Shown here piece after piece: positions 1 through 7,686 of a DNA stretch of 64,000 bases; the stretch's first letter is position 1, and each line of letters starts with the position of its first letter. The translations under genes and the position numbers were made by a program. The notes beneath the pieces were generated by a model that searched no databases, was not told the origin of the DNA, and saw nothing but the letters and a program-made list of their open reading frames with translations. Source of the DNA: Caulobacteraceae bacterium (GTDB taxonomy: Bacteria > Pseudomonadota > Alphaproteobacteria > Caulobacterales > Caulobacteraceae); assembly GCA_019695035.1 (NCBI GenBank), contig JAIBAU010000003.1:62001-126000 (forward strand), in the 5' to 3' direction.

Positions 1-1
1 C

Positions 2-619
2 CGGGGCGGCGCGGTGGTGTCCGTGGTCGGGCCGTCCGGCGCCGGCAAGAGCGCCTTCGCCAACCTGGCGGCCGGCATCGAGACGGCGCTGGAGGGCCGC
101 CTGCTGGTTCGGGGAAGGGACGGCGCCTCGCTCTCGCCCGCCCGCCGCCGGCGCCTGATCGGCTTCGCCAGCGCCGCCGCCCCCCTGGTGCGCGGCAGCT
201 TGCGCCTCAACCTCGTCTATCGCGCCCCGCGCGCCGACGCGGCGGCCCTGGCCGAGGTGATTTCGCTGTGCGGGCTCGACCGGTTGATCCGGCGCCTTCC
301 CGGAGGCCTTGACGGCCAGCTGGTCGAGGGCGGGCACAATCTTTCAGAAGGCGAGCGCCAGGCCGTGCTAGCCGCACGCGCTCTGCTGGGGGAGCCGGAC
401 CTTCTCATCCTCGACGGTGTCGACAGTGCGCTCGACCCCGACGTCGCCCGACGGATCGCCGAACGTCTGCGCGGCTGGAAGGGCGGCGTCCTGATGATCG
501 CCCGTCGGCCCGAATTTCTCGCCGTCGCGACCGAGACCTGGGTCGTGGGCCGCGAGCGCGTCAGCGTTCGCCGTCACCCGATCCCCGCGCCCCAACCGTC
601 CATCCACGAGGCAGCCTAG
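2..619 (+). CDS. ABC transporter ATP-binding domain, 5'-truncated by window edge, degenerate
   Basis: The frame is open from base 2, so the true start lies outside the window; 205 codons are visible. They form an ABC nucleotide-binding domain with Walker A GPSGAGKS and an ABC signature LSEGERQ, most like the ATPase half of an exporter. Several catalytic positions are altered. Walker B reads LLILDGVDSALD, with Gly where the catalytic Glu is expected. The H-loop region reads MIARRPE, with Arg in place of His. The Q-loop region has no obvious Gln. It may bind ATP but hydrolyse it poorly, perhaps working with a partner encoded upstream. The stop codon overlaps the start of the next gene, so the two are probably co-translated. 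The transported substrate cannot be told. Confidence 0.8.
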   Translation, partial: RGGAVVSVVGPSGAGKSAFANLAAGIETALEGRLLVRGRDGASLSPARRRRLIGFASAAAPLVRGSLRLNLVYRAPRADAAALAEVISLCGLDRLIRRLPGGLDGQLVEGGHNLSEGERQAVLAARALLGEPDLLILDGVDSALDPDVARRIAERLRGWKGGVLMIARRPEFLAVATETWVVGRERVSVRRHPIPAPQPSIHEAA

Positions 620-1467
620 TGACCCTGCACATGCGCCCGATTCAAACCTCGCACGCCACCCCGCCCGGACGCGTGCTCTATCAGTCCCAGCCGGGCGAGC
701 CCGGACGGGAATGGTTCGTCTATCGGCCGGCCTCGGCGCGCCCTGGGGGGCCGCTCCTGGTGGTCGTGCATGGCATCGCCTGCAATCCCGCCGAGTACGT
801 GTTCCGGATGGCGGACGCGGCGGAGCGTCGCGGCGTCGTGGTGGCGGCCCCTCTGTTCGCCAAAGGCGCCTACGGCCAGTACCAGCAGGTGATCGACCCC
901 CGCAGCGGCGTGCGCGCCGACTTGGCCCTCCTGGACATCATCACCGAGGTGGCGCGCGCCACGGACGCCGACGATGAAAGGGTTCACCTCTTCGGCGTGT
1001 CCGGCGGCGCCCAGTTCGCCCACCGCTTCGCCATGATGCATCCCGAGGCCGTCGCCTCGGTCGGGCTGGCCGCGGCCGGCTGGTACACCTTCCCGGACGC
1101 GGAGCAGGCCTGGCCCCTCGGGCTCGCCGGCCATCCGCTGGGCGTCGAGGGTGTCGATCCCGCCTTCCTGGACCTGCCCTGGCGGGTCTTCGTCGGCGAG
1201 CGTGACGTCGAGCGTGACGTCTCGCTGCGCAAGTCAGACGCGCTCGACACCCTGCAGGGCCGGGACCGGTTACAGCGCGCGCGCGCCTGGGTCGAGGCCA
1301 TGCGGGCTCGCGGCGCGGACGTCAGCCTGACCCTTATCCCCGACACCGGCCACGCGCTTGGCCGCGCCTTCGAGCGCCGCGCGCTGGCCGACCTCATCCT
1401 CGACCCTGTCGCGCCGGAACTCTCCGGCGCTCCCCTGAAGGCCGTTCCCCAGGAGACCCGTCAATGA
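619..1467 (+). CDS. Alpha/beta hydrolase (esterase or PHB depolymerase-like)
   Basis: A 282-residue alpha/beta-hydrolase-fold protein. It has the oxyanion-side VVVHGIACNP strand, a nucleophile elbow GVSGG (GxSxG) and a late DTGHALG segment carrying the likely catalytic His. There is no signal peptide, so it is predicted to be cytoplasmic. The chosen GTG start overlaps the upstream stop as TAGTG; an ATG four codons later is an alternative. The stop overlaps the ATG of the following porin by four bases. This suggests an ABC-hydrolase-porin unit that imports and hydrolyses an ester-type substrate, but the substrate is unknown. Confidence 0.78.
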   Translation: MTLHMRPIQTSHATPPGRVLYQSQPGEPGREWFVYRPASARPGGPLLVVVHGIACNPAEYVFRMADAAERRGVVVAAPLFAKGAYGQYQQVIDPRSGVRADLALLDIITEVARATDADDERVHLFGVSGGAQFAHRFAMMHPEAVASVGLAAAGWYTFPDAEQAWPLGLAGHPLGVEGVDPAFLDLPWRVFVGERDVERDVSLRKSDALDTLQGRDRLQRARAWVEAMRARGADVSLTLIPDTGHALGRAFERRALADLILDPVAPELSGAPLKAVPQETRQ

Positions 1468-2639
1468 CCCGCAATATCCGACTGGCCGCCCTGGCCGCAG
1501 CTTCGGTCGCCGCCCTTGTCGCGACGCCTGCCCTCGCCGACGACGAGGGTTTCGACTTCGGTTCCGAAGGCCTGACCTGGTCGGCCCTGGACGGCGATCT
1601 GGAGCTCAGCCTCGGGGGGCGGGCCCACTACGACCTGCTGGCCTACGACGACGGGGTGCTGGACGAATCCTTCAACGGGTGGCGACGCGCCCGGCTGGAA
1701 CTGGGCGCCCGCATCGGCAAGCGGTTGAAGCTTCGCGTCGACCGCGAATTCACCAATGGCGGCGCCTGGCGCAACGTGTGGGCTTCGTATGACCTGACAG
1801 ACGATCTCAGCCTCAAGGCCGGCAACTTCATCGCGCCCTTCAGCCTGGAAGACCTGCAGAGCTCCAACGACATGATGTTCATGGAGCGATCGCTCTCCAA
1901 CGGCCTGGCGCCGGGTTACGGCGTCGGTGGACAGCTCTCCTATTCGGCCGACAACTGGAGTGTCGCGGGCGGCTGGTTCGGCGAGGCGATCGACGCCGAT
2001 GAGGATGGGCGACCCAAGGATCGCGGAACCGGGTTCACCGCCCGGGGCGTCTTCCGCCCTGTCGAATCGCATGGCCGGATCCTGCATCTCGGCGCCTCCG
2101 TGGACAGCCGCCGCTTCGGGCGCAACGACCTGACCAGCGTGTCCGCCCAGCCAGAGGTGGCCTTCGCGCCGAACCTTCTGCGCACCGGCCCGCTGGCCCT
2201 CGTTGATTCGGAACTGAGTCTCGGAGCGGAGGCCGTCTTCATCGATGGCGACAAGATCGTCCAGGCGCAGGTCATTCGCTCGAATTTCGATCGCGACGGC
2301 CTGCCCGACTTCGAGGCGACCGGCTGGTATGTCCAGGCGGGCTGGGTGGTGACTGGGGAGCGGTACGAGTACGCGCAAGGATCCGGAGTGGTCCGCGGCG
2401 TCAAGGCTCGCAAGCGTCGCCCGGGCGTGGAGCTGACCGCTCGCTACGACCAGCTGGACCTGGTCGACGGCGGCGTCGCGGGCGGCCTCGGCCGCAACTG
2501 GACGGTAGGCGCCAACATCTATGTTACGCGGAACGCGCGGATCATGCTCAACTACGTGCATGCAGATGCTCAGGACGTCGCGGGACGACCGGATCGCGAG
2601 GCGGACATCGTCGCCGCCCGCCTGCAGGTGAATTTCTAG
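1464..2639 (+). CDS. Outer-membrane porin, phosphate-selective porin O/P type
   Basis: A 391-residue protein with a clear Sec signal peptide (Arg/Asn start, Ala/Val-rich core, cleavage after ATPALA). The mature part is rich in alternating hydrophobic and polar beta strands and ends in a strand finishing with Phe (LQVNF), as outer-membrane beta-barrels do. The GGRAHYDLLAYDDG and KLRVDREFTNG segments and the overall length fit the OprP/OprO-like porin family. Its ATG overlaps the TGA of the hydrolase gene, so it is translationally coupled to it. Substrate specificity is not readable by eye. Confidence 0.8.
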   Translation: MTRNIRLAALAAASVAALVATPALADDEGFDFGSEGLTWSALDGDLELSLGGRAHYDLLAYDDGVLDESFNGWRRARLELGARIGKRLKLRVDREFTNGGAWRNVWASYDLTDDLSLKAGNFIAPFSLEDLQSSNDMMFMERSLSNGLAPGYGVGGQLSYSADNWSVAGGWFGEAIDADEDGRPKDRGTGFTARGVFRPVESHGRILHLGASVDSRRFGRNDLTSVSAQPEVAFAPNLLRTGPLALVDSELSLGAEAVFIDGDKIVQAQVIRSNFDRDGLPDFEATGWYVQAGWVVTGERYEYAQGSGVVRGVKARKRRPGVELTARYDQLDLVDGGVAGGLGRNWTVGANIYVTRNARIMLNYVHADAQDVAGRPDREADIVAARLQVNF

Positions 2640-2670
2640 GGGCCGCGCGCACGCGGAGGGGGAACGACCA

Positions 2671-3696
2671 ATGCGTAAATCGATCTTGCTCGCCGCCGTG
2701 GCCGGCGCGGGATTTCTGGCCACGCCGGCGCTCGCGGCGGACGGCCTCCGGTGGGACTCGGGCGATTGGGCCTTTTCGGCCCATCTCGCAGGCTCGGCCC
2801 AGGCCGGCGACGCCAGTGAGGATCTGCCCCCTGCCAGCGGCGACACCACCCATCTCGACGGTTATGTGCGGCTGAACGCCGACTGGACGTCGGACGATGG
2901 CTGGACGGCGGGCGCCAACCTCGAGGCCAGCACCAACGACCGCGAGACGGAGGCGCTGAACACCGGCGAAATCTACGTCTACGTCGCCTCCGAGCTCGGA
3001 CGCCTCGAGATCGGCAAGCAGGACGGCGCTGCGGACGCCCTGGCGCTGCGAGCGCCGGTCATTGCGCTGGGTCAGGTCCGGGGCGACTTCGCCCGCTACG
3101 CCGGCAGCCAGGCCCTTCTCTCAGCCTACGACAGCGGCGATGCGCCCAAGGTCGTCTTCCTGTCGGCGCCCTACAGCGGTTTGCGGGTGGGGGTGTCCTG
3201 GGCTCCTCAGGACAATCGCGATGATCTCGCCGGTCTACCCGTCAAGCATCACGACGTGGTCGAGCTGGGCGCCCAGTTCGAGCGTCCCGTGGGGGACTGG
3301 GTGCTGGGGATCAGCGGCGGATACGTCACCAGCCAGTCGGTGGGCGTCACCCAGGACATCCGTTCCTGGAGCGTCGGCGTGGAGGCCAAGCGCGGCCCGC
3401 TGCGCCTGGGCGCGGGCTATGTCGACCGGGGCGACTCCAACCAGCTGTTCATCGACTTCGACCAGCGCGAATGGAGCGTCGGCGCGGCGTGGGTCAAGGA
3501 GCGCTGGGGGGTCGCCGCATCGGCGGCCTGGAGCGAGGCGTCGGTGTTCGACAACCAGTTGCTTGGCATCGGCGGCTTCTTCAACCTGAACGACTACGTC
3601 ACCCTGCGCGCCGACGTCGTGCACGTGGACGAAGAGCGGTTCGGACTCGAGAGCCAGGGCGTCGTCGGTCTGGCCGAAATCGAATTCCACTACTGA
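2671..3696 (+). CDS. Outer-membrane porin, general Gram-negative type
   Basis: A 341-residue exported protein with an N-terminal signal peptide ending ATPALA, then strand-rich porin-like sequence. IYVYVASELGRLEIGKQDG resembles the GxLxxGxQ turn of general bacterial porins, and the last residues (IEFHY) give a terminal aromatic residue for barrel assembly. It lies 31 bases after the first porin in the same direction, with a GGAGGGGG ribosome-binding site before ATG. It may be the second barrel of the same uptake operon. It differs from its neighbour in sequence and family. Confidence 0.75.
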   Translation: MRKSILLAAVAGAGFLATPALAADGLRWDSGDWAFSAHLAGSAQAGDASEDLPPASGDTTHLDGYVRLNADWTSDDGWTAGANLEASTNDRETEALNTGEIYVYVASELGRLEIGKQDGAADALALRAPVIALGQVRGDFARYAGSQALLSAYDSGDAPKVVFLSAPYSGLRVGVSWAPQDNRDDLAGLPVKHHDVVELGAQFERPVGDWVLGISGGYVTSQSVGVTQDIRSWSVGVEAKRGPLRLGAGYVDRGDSNQLFIDFDQREWSVGAAWVKERWGVAASAAWSEASVFDNQLLGIGGFFNLNDYVTLRADVVHVDEERFGLESQGVVGLAEIEFHY

Positions 3697-3704
3697 GTGC
3701 GCGC

Positions 3705-3726
3705 GCCGGCGGCCGTGGCCGCCGGC
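3705..3726. terminator. Inverted repeat between convergent genes
   Basis: A perfect 10-base inverted repeat (GCCGGCGGCC and its complement) separated by two bases lies between the porin stop and the anti-sigma stop. The position suits a bidirectional terminator, but there is no T-run, so function is inferred. Confidence 0.5.
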
Positions 3727-3727
3727 C

Positions 3728-4456
3728 TCATCTCCAGCCCGCGCTGATCGCCGCCGCCTCCTGGGCGGCGTCCATCGGTTCGCCGGCGATCAGTCCGTCG
3801 ACCATCTCGCTGACGTGGTCCTCCCCGGGTCCCTCGGCGGTGGTGTAGGCTCCCGATCGGCCGGTCGTTTCGGCCAGGGCCCGCACCCGCCAGGCGGAGC
3901 CGTCCCGGCAGGCCAGCCCCGACATGGGCGCCTTGCCCTCGATGGCGAACTGCCGACAGGCCTGTCCGTCGGCGGTCCGGAAGCTGATCACCGGACGCAC
4001 CGATGCGTCGGCCGAGATCTTCTCGAGGCGGCCGCTGGGCGCGGCCGACAAGGCCCCGGCGAGGGACCTGGATGCGGCTCCGCCAGGGCCGATCAGCCCC
4101 GGGTCGGAATGCTTGGCCAGCCACCCGGCGGATATTCCGACGATGAGGGAGGCGGCGATGGCGGCCGGCCAGGCGGCGCGCCGCACCCACGCCGCGCGCG
4201 CTGCGCGGCGAGCCGACAGGTCGACGACCTCGCCCGAACCGGCGAGACGCGCCCGGATCAGCTCGGCCAGATGCTCGTCAGCGGGCGTTGGCGTCGGCTC
4301 CGGAAAGGCGGCCCGAACACTGTGCGCGCCGGCTCGAAGCGCTTCGATCTCGGCCCGGATCGCGGGATCCTCTTCCATGGCCTTCTCGACGGCCCGGGCC
4401 TCGGCCGGCTCGGCCTCCCCGTCCACGTAGGCCATCAGTTGCTCACGCGTGATCAT
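3728..4456 (-). CDS. Anti-sigma factor, membrane-anchored
   Basis: A 242-residue protein downstream of and overlapping the ECF sigma gene by 14 bases, the usual layout for a cognate anti-sigma factor. The N-terminal segment (MITREQLMAYVDGEAEP) matches the start of RskA/ChrR-type anti-sigma domains. No HxxxCxxC zinc motif is present. A single membrane helix lies near residues 97-114 (PAAIAASLIVGISAGWLA), leaving a periplasmic C-terminal domain of about 125 residues with two Cys. The start was chosen at MITREQ because it matches the family. The signal it senses is unknown; release of the sigma by proteolysis or shape change is inferred from the family. Confidence 0.82.
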   Translation of the reverse strand: MITREQLMAYVDGEAEPAEARAVEKAMEEDPAIRAEIEALRAGAHSVRAAFPEPTPTPADEHLAELIRARLAGSGEVVDLSARRAARAAWVRRAAWPAAIAASLIVGISAGWLAKHSDPGLIGPGGAASRSLAGALSAAPSGRLEKISADASVRPVISFRTADGQACRQFAIEGKAPMSGLACRDGSAWRVRALAETTGRSGAYTTAEGPGEDHVSEMVDGLIAGEPMDAAQEAAAISAGWR

Positions 4457-4961
4457 GGCCGACCGCTCCCTTCGCAGGCTCCGCCAGCCGGGCCTCCAGC
4501 GCCTGACGCGCACGCGACAGTCGGCTCATCACCGTGCCAATGGGAATGTCGAGGATGTCCGCCGCTTCCCGGTAGGCGAACCCCTCCACCAGAACCAGCA
4601 TGACCACGGCGCGTTGGTCCTCGGGCAGGGCGGCGACGGCTTGCCGGGTCTCGCCCAAGGCGAGGTGGGCTTCGGTCTGCACCCGGCCGTCGACCCCCGG
4701 AAGACTTTCCGCGGCAGACAGATCGGCATGCGGCTTCGCCGCGCGCATCTGGTCGATCCACAGGTTTTGCAGGATGCGGAACATCCAGCTGTCCAGTCGT
4801 GTGTCGGGTCGCCATTGGTCCACTCGGCTGAGGGCCCGCTCCACCGTGGACTGCACCAGGTCGTCGACCTCCTGGGGCCGCCGCGTCAACGACGCCGCAA
4901 AGCGCCGCAAGCGGGGCAGGAGGGCCACCATCTGGTCCGCCAGGTCGGCGCGGACGTTCAT
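4443..4961 (-). CDS. ECF-family RNA polymerase sigma factor
   Basis: A 172-residue group 4 sigma factor. Region 2 contains DDLVQSTVERAL and the -10 contacting part around SWMFRILQNLWID. Region 4 holds a helix-turn-helix around YREAADILDIPIGTVMSRLSRARQAL. Length and domain order are typical. It directs RNA polymerase to a small regulon. Its own upstream region has GGAATA-N16-CGTT, matching promoters of the divergent protease and the RTX gene, so autoregulation is likely. The downstream overlapping gene is its anti-sigma factor. Which ECF subgroup it belongs to was not determined. Confidence 0.9.
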   Translation of the reverse strand: MNVRADLADQMVALLPRLRRFAASLTRRPQEVDDLVQSTVERALSRVDQWRPDTRLDSWMFRILQNLWIDQMRAAKPHADLSAAESLPGVDGRVQTEAHLALGETRQAVAALPEDQRAVVMLVLVEGFAYREAADILDIPIGTVMSRLSRARQALEARLAEPAKGAVGHDHA

Positions 4962-4973
4962 TCACGACTCCAC

Positions 4974-4999
4974 AACGGTGCGACGCCGCTTCTTATTCC
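4974..4999 (-). promoter_or_regulatory. ECF-type promoter of the sigma/anti-sigma operon
   Basis: Reading the minus strand, GGAATA (4999-4994) and CGTT (4977-4974) are exactly 16 bases apart, 12 bases before the sigma ATG. The same arrangement recurs at two other nearby genes. It fits -35 GGAA and -10 CGTT elements of ECF sigma factors. The leader would be very short. An EcfG-type general stress sigma could also recognise it. Confidence 0.65.
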
Positions 5000-5034
5000 G
5001 AAACCTTCGGAAACGGAGCAATAATCGACTGCGC

Positions 5035-5060
5035 GGAATAAACCGCAGTTGCGTTGCGTT
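5035..5060 (+). promoter_or_regulatory. ECF-type promoter of the protease gene
   Basis: GGAATA (5035-5040), a 16-base spacer and CGTT (5057-5060) lie 34 bases before the protease ATG, divergent to the matching promoter of the sigma gene. The shared spacer length and both elements make one common sigma factor likely. Confidence 0.65.
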
Positions 5061-5094
5061 CTGGAGTCGCGCAGGGGGCGCGGACGAGGCGAGA

Positions 5095-6981
5095 ATGTTC
5101 AGGTTGCGCGACATCGATGCACGTCGGACGCGGGGCTCGGCCGCTACGGTCCTGGCGGTGATCCTGCTGGCGGGCGCCGTAAACATTGCGGGCGCCGATG
5201 TGGCGCGAGCCAGAGCCCAACTGTCGCAGGCCGACGAGCGCTACGACAAGGGCAGTTCCGACGGCGGCGACTCCGACGACAGCGATAACAGCGGGTCCGG
5301 TTCTGACGGTTCGGACAGCGGCGACTCGGGCGACGGCGACTCGGGCGACGGCGATTCCGGAGATGGCGATTCCGGCGACGGTGACTCCGGCGACGGGGAC
5401 TCCGGCGACGGCGACTCCGGTGATGGCGGCGACGGCTCCGACGGCGACAGTTCGGGTGACGGTTCCGATGGCGATTCCGGTGAAAACTCCGGCGACGGAT
5501 CGGACTCCGGAGACTCGGACGGCGACGGCGGATCGGACAACAGCGGTTCCGGCGACAACAACGGCTCTGACGACAACAGCGGTTCCGGGGGCTCCGACGA
5601 CAACAGCGGCTCGGGCGGCTCAGACGACAACAGCGGGTCGGGCGGCTCAGACGACAACAGTGGGTCGGGTGACAACAGCGGCTCGGGCGGGGGCGGAGAC
5701 AATTCCGGCCACGGCGGCGGCGACGGCTCCGACGACAATTCGGGGTCTGGCAGCGGTTCCGACGACAACTCCGGTAGCGGCAGCGACGGCTCCCCGGACA
5801 ATTCGGGACACGGCAGCGATGATTCCGGGGACGACAACTCGGGTTCCGGAGACAACGGTTCGGGGGACAGCGGCTCCAACGGCTCCGGCAGCGGGTCGGA
5901 CGACGATCGCGACACGGCCGAGAACGCCGACACCGCCGATGTGCTCGAGCCCGCGGAACTCGACGCCGACCGATCGGGATACCGGTACCGTCGTGACGAA
6001 ATCCTGGCCGTCGACCTGCAGCCCGAGGACCTGGAGGCGGCGCGCGACCTGGGCTTCGAGGTGCGCGCCGAGATCGAGATGCAGGCCGTGGGCGGCTCGG
6101 TCCGCATCCTGCGGGCGCCGGCCGGAACCAGCGCGGACGAGGCGCTCGACCGCCTGCGCACCGCGGCGCCGAACGGGGCTTTTGCGCTCAACCACCTGTT
6201 TCTCAAGCCCCAGGCCGGCCGAACCCCGCCTGGACCTGGGGTCAACGCCCGCACGCCTGCTTGTTCCTGCCGCATCGGCATGATCGACACCGGGGTCGCG
6301 CCGGCGCCCCTGCGCGGCGTTTCGGTGCGCCAGCGGGCTTTCGGCGGCCAGGCGGTGCGCCCCGACGGCCACGGCACCGCGGTCGCCTCGCTGATGTTCA
6401 GCCGTTCGGGCGATCGCAGCGAACTGTTCGTCGCCGACGTCTTCTCCGGGGTGGGGTCCACGACCGGGGCCGCATCGGCCATCGTGCGCGCGCTGGACTG
6501 GCTAGCCGGCCAGGGCGTGACCGTAATCAACATCAGCCTCGCCGGGCCGCCCAACCCCGTCGTCGAACGCATCATCGCCAAGCTGGCCGCCCGAGGCGTC
6601 GTCGTGGTGGCGGCGGCCGGCAATGACGGGCCGGCGGCGCCGCCGGCCTATCCGGCCGCCTATCCGGGGGTGCTGGCGGTGACCGCCGTGGACGCGGCCA
6701 ACGCTGTCTACCGCTACGCCGGCCGCGGCGACCACATCGACTACGCCGCCCTCGGCGTCTCGGTGAACGCGGCGCGCGCAAACGGGAGCTATGCGCCCAT
6801 CTCCGGCACCTCCTTCGCCAGCCCCGTGGTCGCCGCCCGGATTGCGCACGTCTATCGCACCCGCGATCCGGCGACCGCGAGGCAGGTGGTCCGCGACGTC
6901 TCGGTGCACGCCCGGGACCTCGGCGCCCCGGGCCGTGACCGGGTCTACGGGGACGGGCTCGTCGATCCGGGCGCCGAATGA
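5095..6981 (+). CDS. Secreted subtilisin-like (S8) serine protease with Asp-Ser-Gly repeat region
   Basis: A 628-residue exported protease. Residues about 12-42 look like a signal peptide (VLAVILLAGAVNIAGA). Residues about 55-275 are a low-complexity Gly/Ser/Asp/Asn region. Residues about 295-375 may be a propeptide-like domain. The C-terminal part is a subtilase with Asp398 (GMIDTG), His426 (DGHGTAVAS), Asn510 (AAAGNDGP) and Ser573 (SGTSFASP). The frame is open further upstream, but the ATG at 5095 was chosen because it follows the ECF-type promoter, has GAGG in front and begins the signal peptide. It overlaps the next gene by four bases. The acidic repeats could bind calcium or act as a stalk; substrates are unknown. 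Confidence 0.88.
   Translation: MFRLRDIDARRTRGSAATVLAVILLAGAVNIAGADVARARAQLSQADERYDKGSSDGGDSDDSDNSGSGSDGSDSGDSGDGDSGDGDSGDGDSGDGDSGDGDSGDGDSGDGGDGSDGDSSGDGSDGDSGENSGDGSDSGDSDGDGGSDNSGSGDNNGSDDNSGSGGSDDNSGSGGSDDNSGSGGSDDNSGSGDNSGSGGGGDNSGHGGGDGSDDNSGSGSGSDDNSGSGSDGSPDNSGHGSDDSGDDNSGSGDNGSGDSGSNGSGSGSDDDRDTAENADTADVLEPAELDADRSGYRYRRDEILAVDLQPEDLEAARDLGFEVRAEIEMQAVGGSVRILRAPAGTSADEALDRLRTAAPNGAFALNHLFLKPQAGRTPPGPGVNARTPACSCRIGMIDTGVAPAPLRGVSVRQRAFGGQAVRPDGHGTAVASLMFSRSGDRSELFVADVFSGVGSTTGAASAIVRALDWLAGQGVTVINISLAGPPNPVVERIIAKLAARGVVVVAAAGNDGPAAPPAYPAAYPGVLAVTAVDAANAVYRYAGRGDHIDYAALGVSVNAARANGSYAPISGTSFASPVVAARIAHVYRTRDPATARQVVRDVSVHARDLGAPGRDRVYGDGLVDPGAE
5323..5427 (+). repeat. Tandem 15-base repeat coding DSGDG
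   Basis: Seven consecutive in-frame units encode Asp-Ser-Gly-Asp-Gly within the protease. Synonymous changes between units show the array is kept at protein level rather than freshly duplicated. Confidence 0.9.
5563..5670 (+). repeat. Tandem 27-base repeat coding GSDDNSGSG
   Basis: Four in-frame units of nine residues (GSDDNSGSG) follow the DSGDG array in the protease. The surrounding 300 bases hold looser variants of the same motif. Confidence 0.88.
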
Positions 6982-7622
6982 CCGTTCTGCTGGTCGCCTT
7001 CGCCGCCGCCCTCGTCCAGGCGGCCCCGCTGCCCGACTACGAGCGGGGCGACGCTTTCGTCTTCGACGACGGCCGGGTCGAGCGGGTGCGCGAAGTCGGC
7101 GATTCCAGCATCGAGTGGAGCGGCCTGTCGAACCGGCGCTGGCGGCGTGACGCCAACTTCGTGGTTCCGGTGCTGGCCTGGACCCTGGGCGAGCGCGAGG
7201 GTCGAAGGACCGTGTCGCCCGGCGCGGAACGCCTCTGGCCGCTGGCCCGGGGCAAGTCGGCGCGGTTTCGAGTCGTCACCGAGACCCGGACCCGGGGCGA
7301 GCAGACCTGGCGCAAGTCCGTGGCCCTGTGGACCTGCAGCACCGGCCAGATGCGCGCGGTCGTCACGCCCGCGGGCCAGTTCGACGCCTGGCCGGTGACG
7401 TGCGATCGCTATTCACCGTCGACCATGAAGCTGCTGGAGCAGTGGAGCTGGGACTACGCCCCGGACCTGGGTCACTACGTGCGGCGCACCGTGGTCGACT
7501 ATCGCAAGGCGACGCGCGTCACGATCACCCTGTTCGCCGCCCTGCACGGACCCGCCGCCAGCACCGACCGGCTCGCGGCCCTGTCGCGGGCCGCAAAGGC
7601 TTCGGCGCCCCGCCGGGAATAA
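6978..7622 (+). CDS. Exported protein of unknown function, co-translated with the protease
   Basis: A 214-residue protein whose ATG overlaps the protease stop (ATGA). Residues 1-16 form a short signal peptide (LLVAFAAALVQAAP). No known domain was recognised. The mature part has many Trp and Arg residues and two Cys (LWTCSTGQ, WPVTCDRY) that could form a disulphide. Tight coupling suggests it helps the protease, for example as a periplasmic chaperone, inhibitor or processing partner, but this is inference. Its stop codon overlaps the -35 element of the next promoter. Confidence 0.75.
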   Translation: MTVLLVAFAAALVQAAPLPDYERGDAFVFDDGRVERVREVGDSSIEWSGLSNRRWRRDANFVVPVLAWTLGEREGRRTVSPGAERLWPLARGKSARFRVVTETRTRGEQTWRKSVALWTCSTGQMRAVVTPAGQFDAWPVTCDRYSPSTMKLLEQWSWDYAPDLGHYVRRTVVDYRKATRVTITLFAALHGPAASTDRLAALSRAAKASAPRRE

Positions 7623-7641
7623 AGGCGCGGCCGCTTCCGTT
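7616..7641 (+). promoter_or_regulatory. ECF-type promoter of the RTX gene
   Basis: GGAATA (7616-7621), 16 bases, CGTT (7638-7641), 46 bases before the RTX ATG. This is the third copy of the pattern within 2.7 kb, and GGAATAA is identical in all three. Confidence 0.65.
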
Positions 7642-7686
7642 GTCACTCCAGCCGGCGACAGATGGGCCGGGCAAGGGGAGACTTCC

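Noticed and set aside
4600-5094. 165-codon upstream extension of the protease frame
   Set aside because: It runs antisense through the sigma gene and both ECF promoters and would place the signal peptide in the middle of the protein.
5323-5670. CRISPR-like array
   Set aside because: The repeats are in-frame, directly adjacent and code for acidic peptide units; there are no spacers.
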